Shown: piece by piece, positions 5,714-5,742 of the stretch
Layout of the letters: each line of letters starts with the position of its first letter
How positions within the stretch are numbered: position 1 is the first letter of the stretch
Assembly: GCA_045545235.1 (NCBI GenBank)
Contig: JAZQAN010000005.1
Coordinates: forward strand, 1 to 5,742
Direction of reading: 5' to 3'
Length of the DNA: 5,742 nt
Source of the DNA: CAZNKU01 sp045545235
GTDB taxonomy: Bacteria > Bacillota > Clostridia > Monoglobales > Firm-18
Translations under genes and position numbers: made by a program
Notes under the pieces: model-generated
Databases searched by the model: none
What the model was told of the DNA's origin: nothing
What the model saw: only the letters and a program-made list of their open reading frames with translations

Positions 5714-5742
5714 GGCATCGTAAAAATGCCCTTGCAAGCAAG
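5714..5742. repeat. Continuing hairpin repeats at the window edge
   Basis: GGCAT (5714-5718) pairs with ATGCC (5726-5730) over a 7-nt loop. It is followed at once by the palindrome CTTGCAAG (5731-5738) and a further CAAG up to the window edge. Together with the element at 5635-5710 this makes at least five short palindromes in about 100 nt, so the array probably continues past the window. Confidence 0.5.

Noticed and set aside
5516..5737. A 73-aa reverse-strand open frame across the right intergenic region
   Set aside because: It runs through the hairpin array and the flanking repeat, has no recognisable domain, and its composition reflects palindromic repeats.
5635..5742. Integron attC site or CRISPR array
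   Set aside because: No RYYYAAC/GTTRRRY core pair, and no regularly spaced direct repeats with unique spacers. The hairpins differ from each other in sequence.

Overview
The window looks like low-GC Gram-positive DNA, most likely a gut-type anaerobic Clostridia (Oscillospiraceae/Lachnospiraceae-like). The grounds are the AT-rich codon choice, strong GGAGG/AAGGAG ribosome binding sites, GTG as well as ATG starts, short intergenic gaps and the protein families present. The genus cannot be fixed from this sequence.

Layout. Positions 1-242 hold no gene. They contain a strong rho-independent terminator (6-44) for a gene left of the window, a small hairpin repeat remnant (62-81), a second terminator-like hairpin with a T-tract (140-174), and only weak promoter candidates. 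Positions 243-3921 are a tight same-strand run of five genes with gaps of 12-15 nt. In order they are a stand-alone LUD-domain (LutC/YkgG-like) protein, a 27-residue single-helix membrane protein with an excellent ribosome binding site, a YghZ-type aldo-keto reductase, a sialate O-acetylesterase-family (SASA) protein, and a compact SGNH/GDSL hydrolase. A consensus-like promoter (TTGACA, 16 nt, TATTAT) then drives a separate gene at 3997-5526, a CocE/NonD-type alpha/beta hydrolase with a PepX C-terminal domain. Positions 5527-5742 hold no gene but are dense in repeats: a 14-bp tandem duplication, a copy of a short element also found just left of the CocE gene, and a run of small perfect hairpins, three of them enclosed in an outer stem, reaching the window edge.

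How the genes may work together. The two esterases (SASA plus SGNH) suggest removal of acyl groups, probably acetyl, from sugars or short glycans inside the cell, since neither has a signal peptide. The YghZ-type reductase would handle reactive aldehydes or triose phosphates from sugar breakdown. The role of the LUD protein without LutA/LutB is unknown. This pathway reading is inference; the family assignments are solid.

Most worth a second look: the 27-aa membrane protein; the SASA protein, where the usual acid residue before the catalytic His is replaced (S-K-L-I-H-P); the matching short repeats on both sides of the CocE gene, the left one supplying its -35 box; and the multi-hairpin element at the right end.
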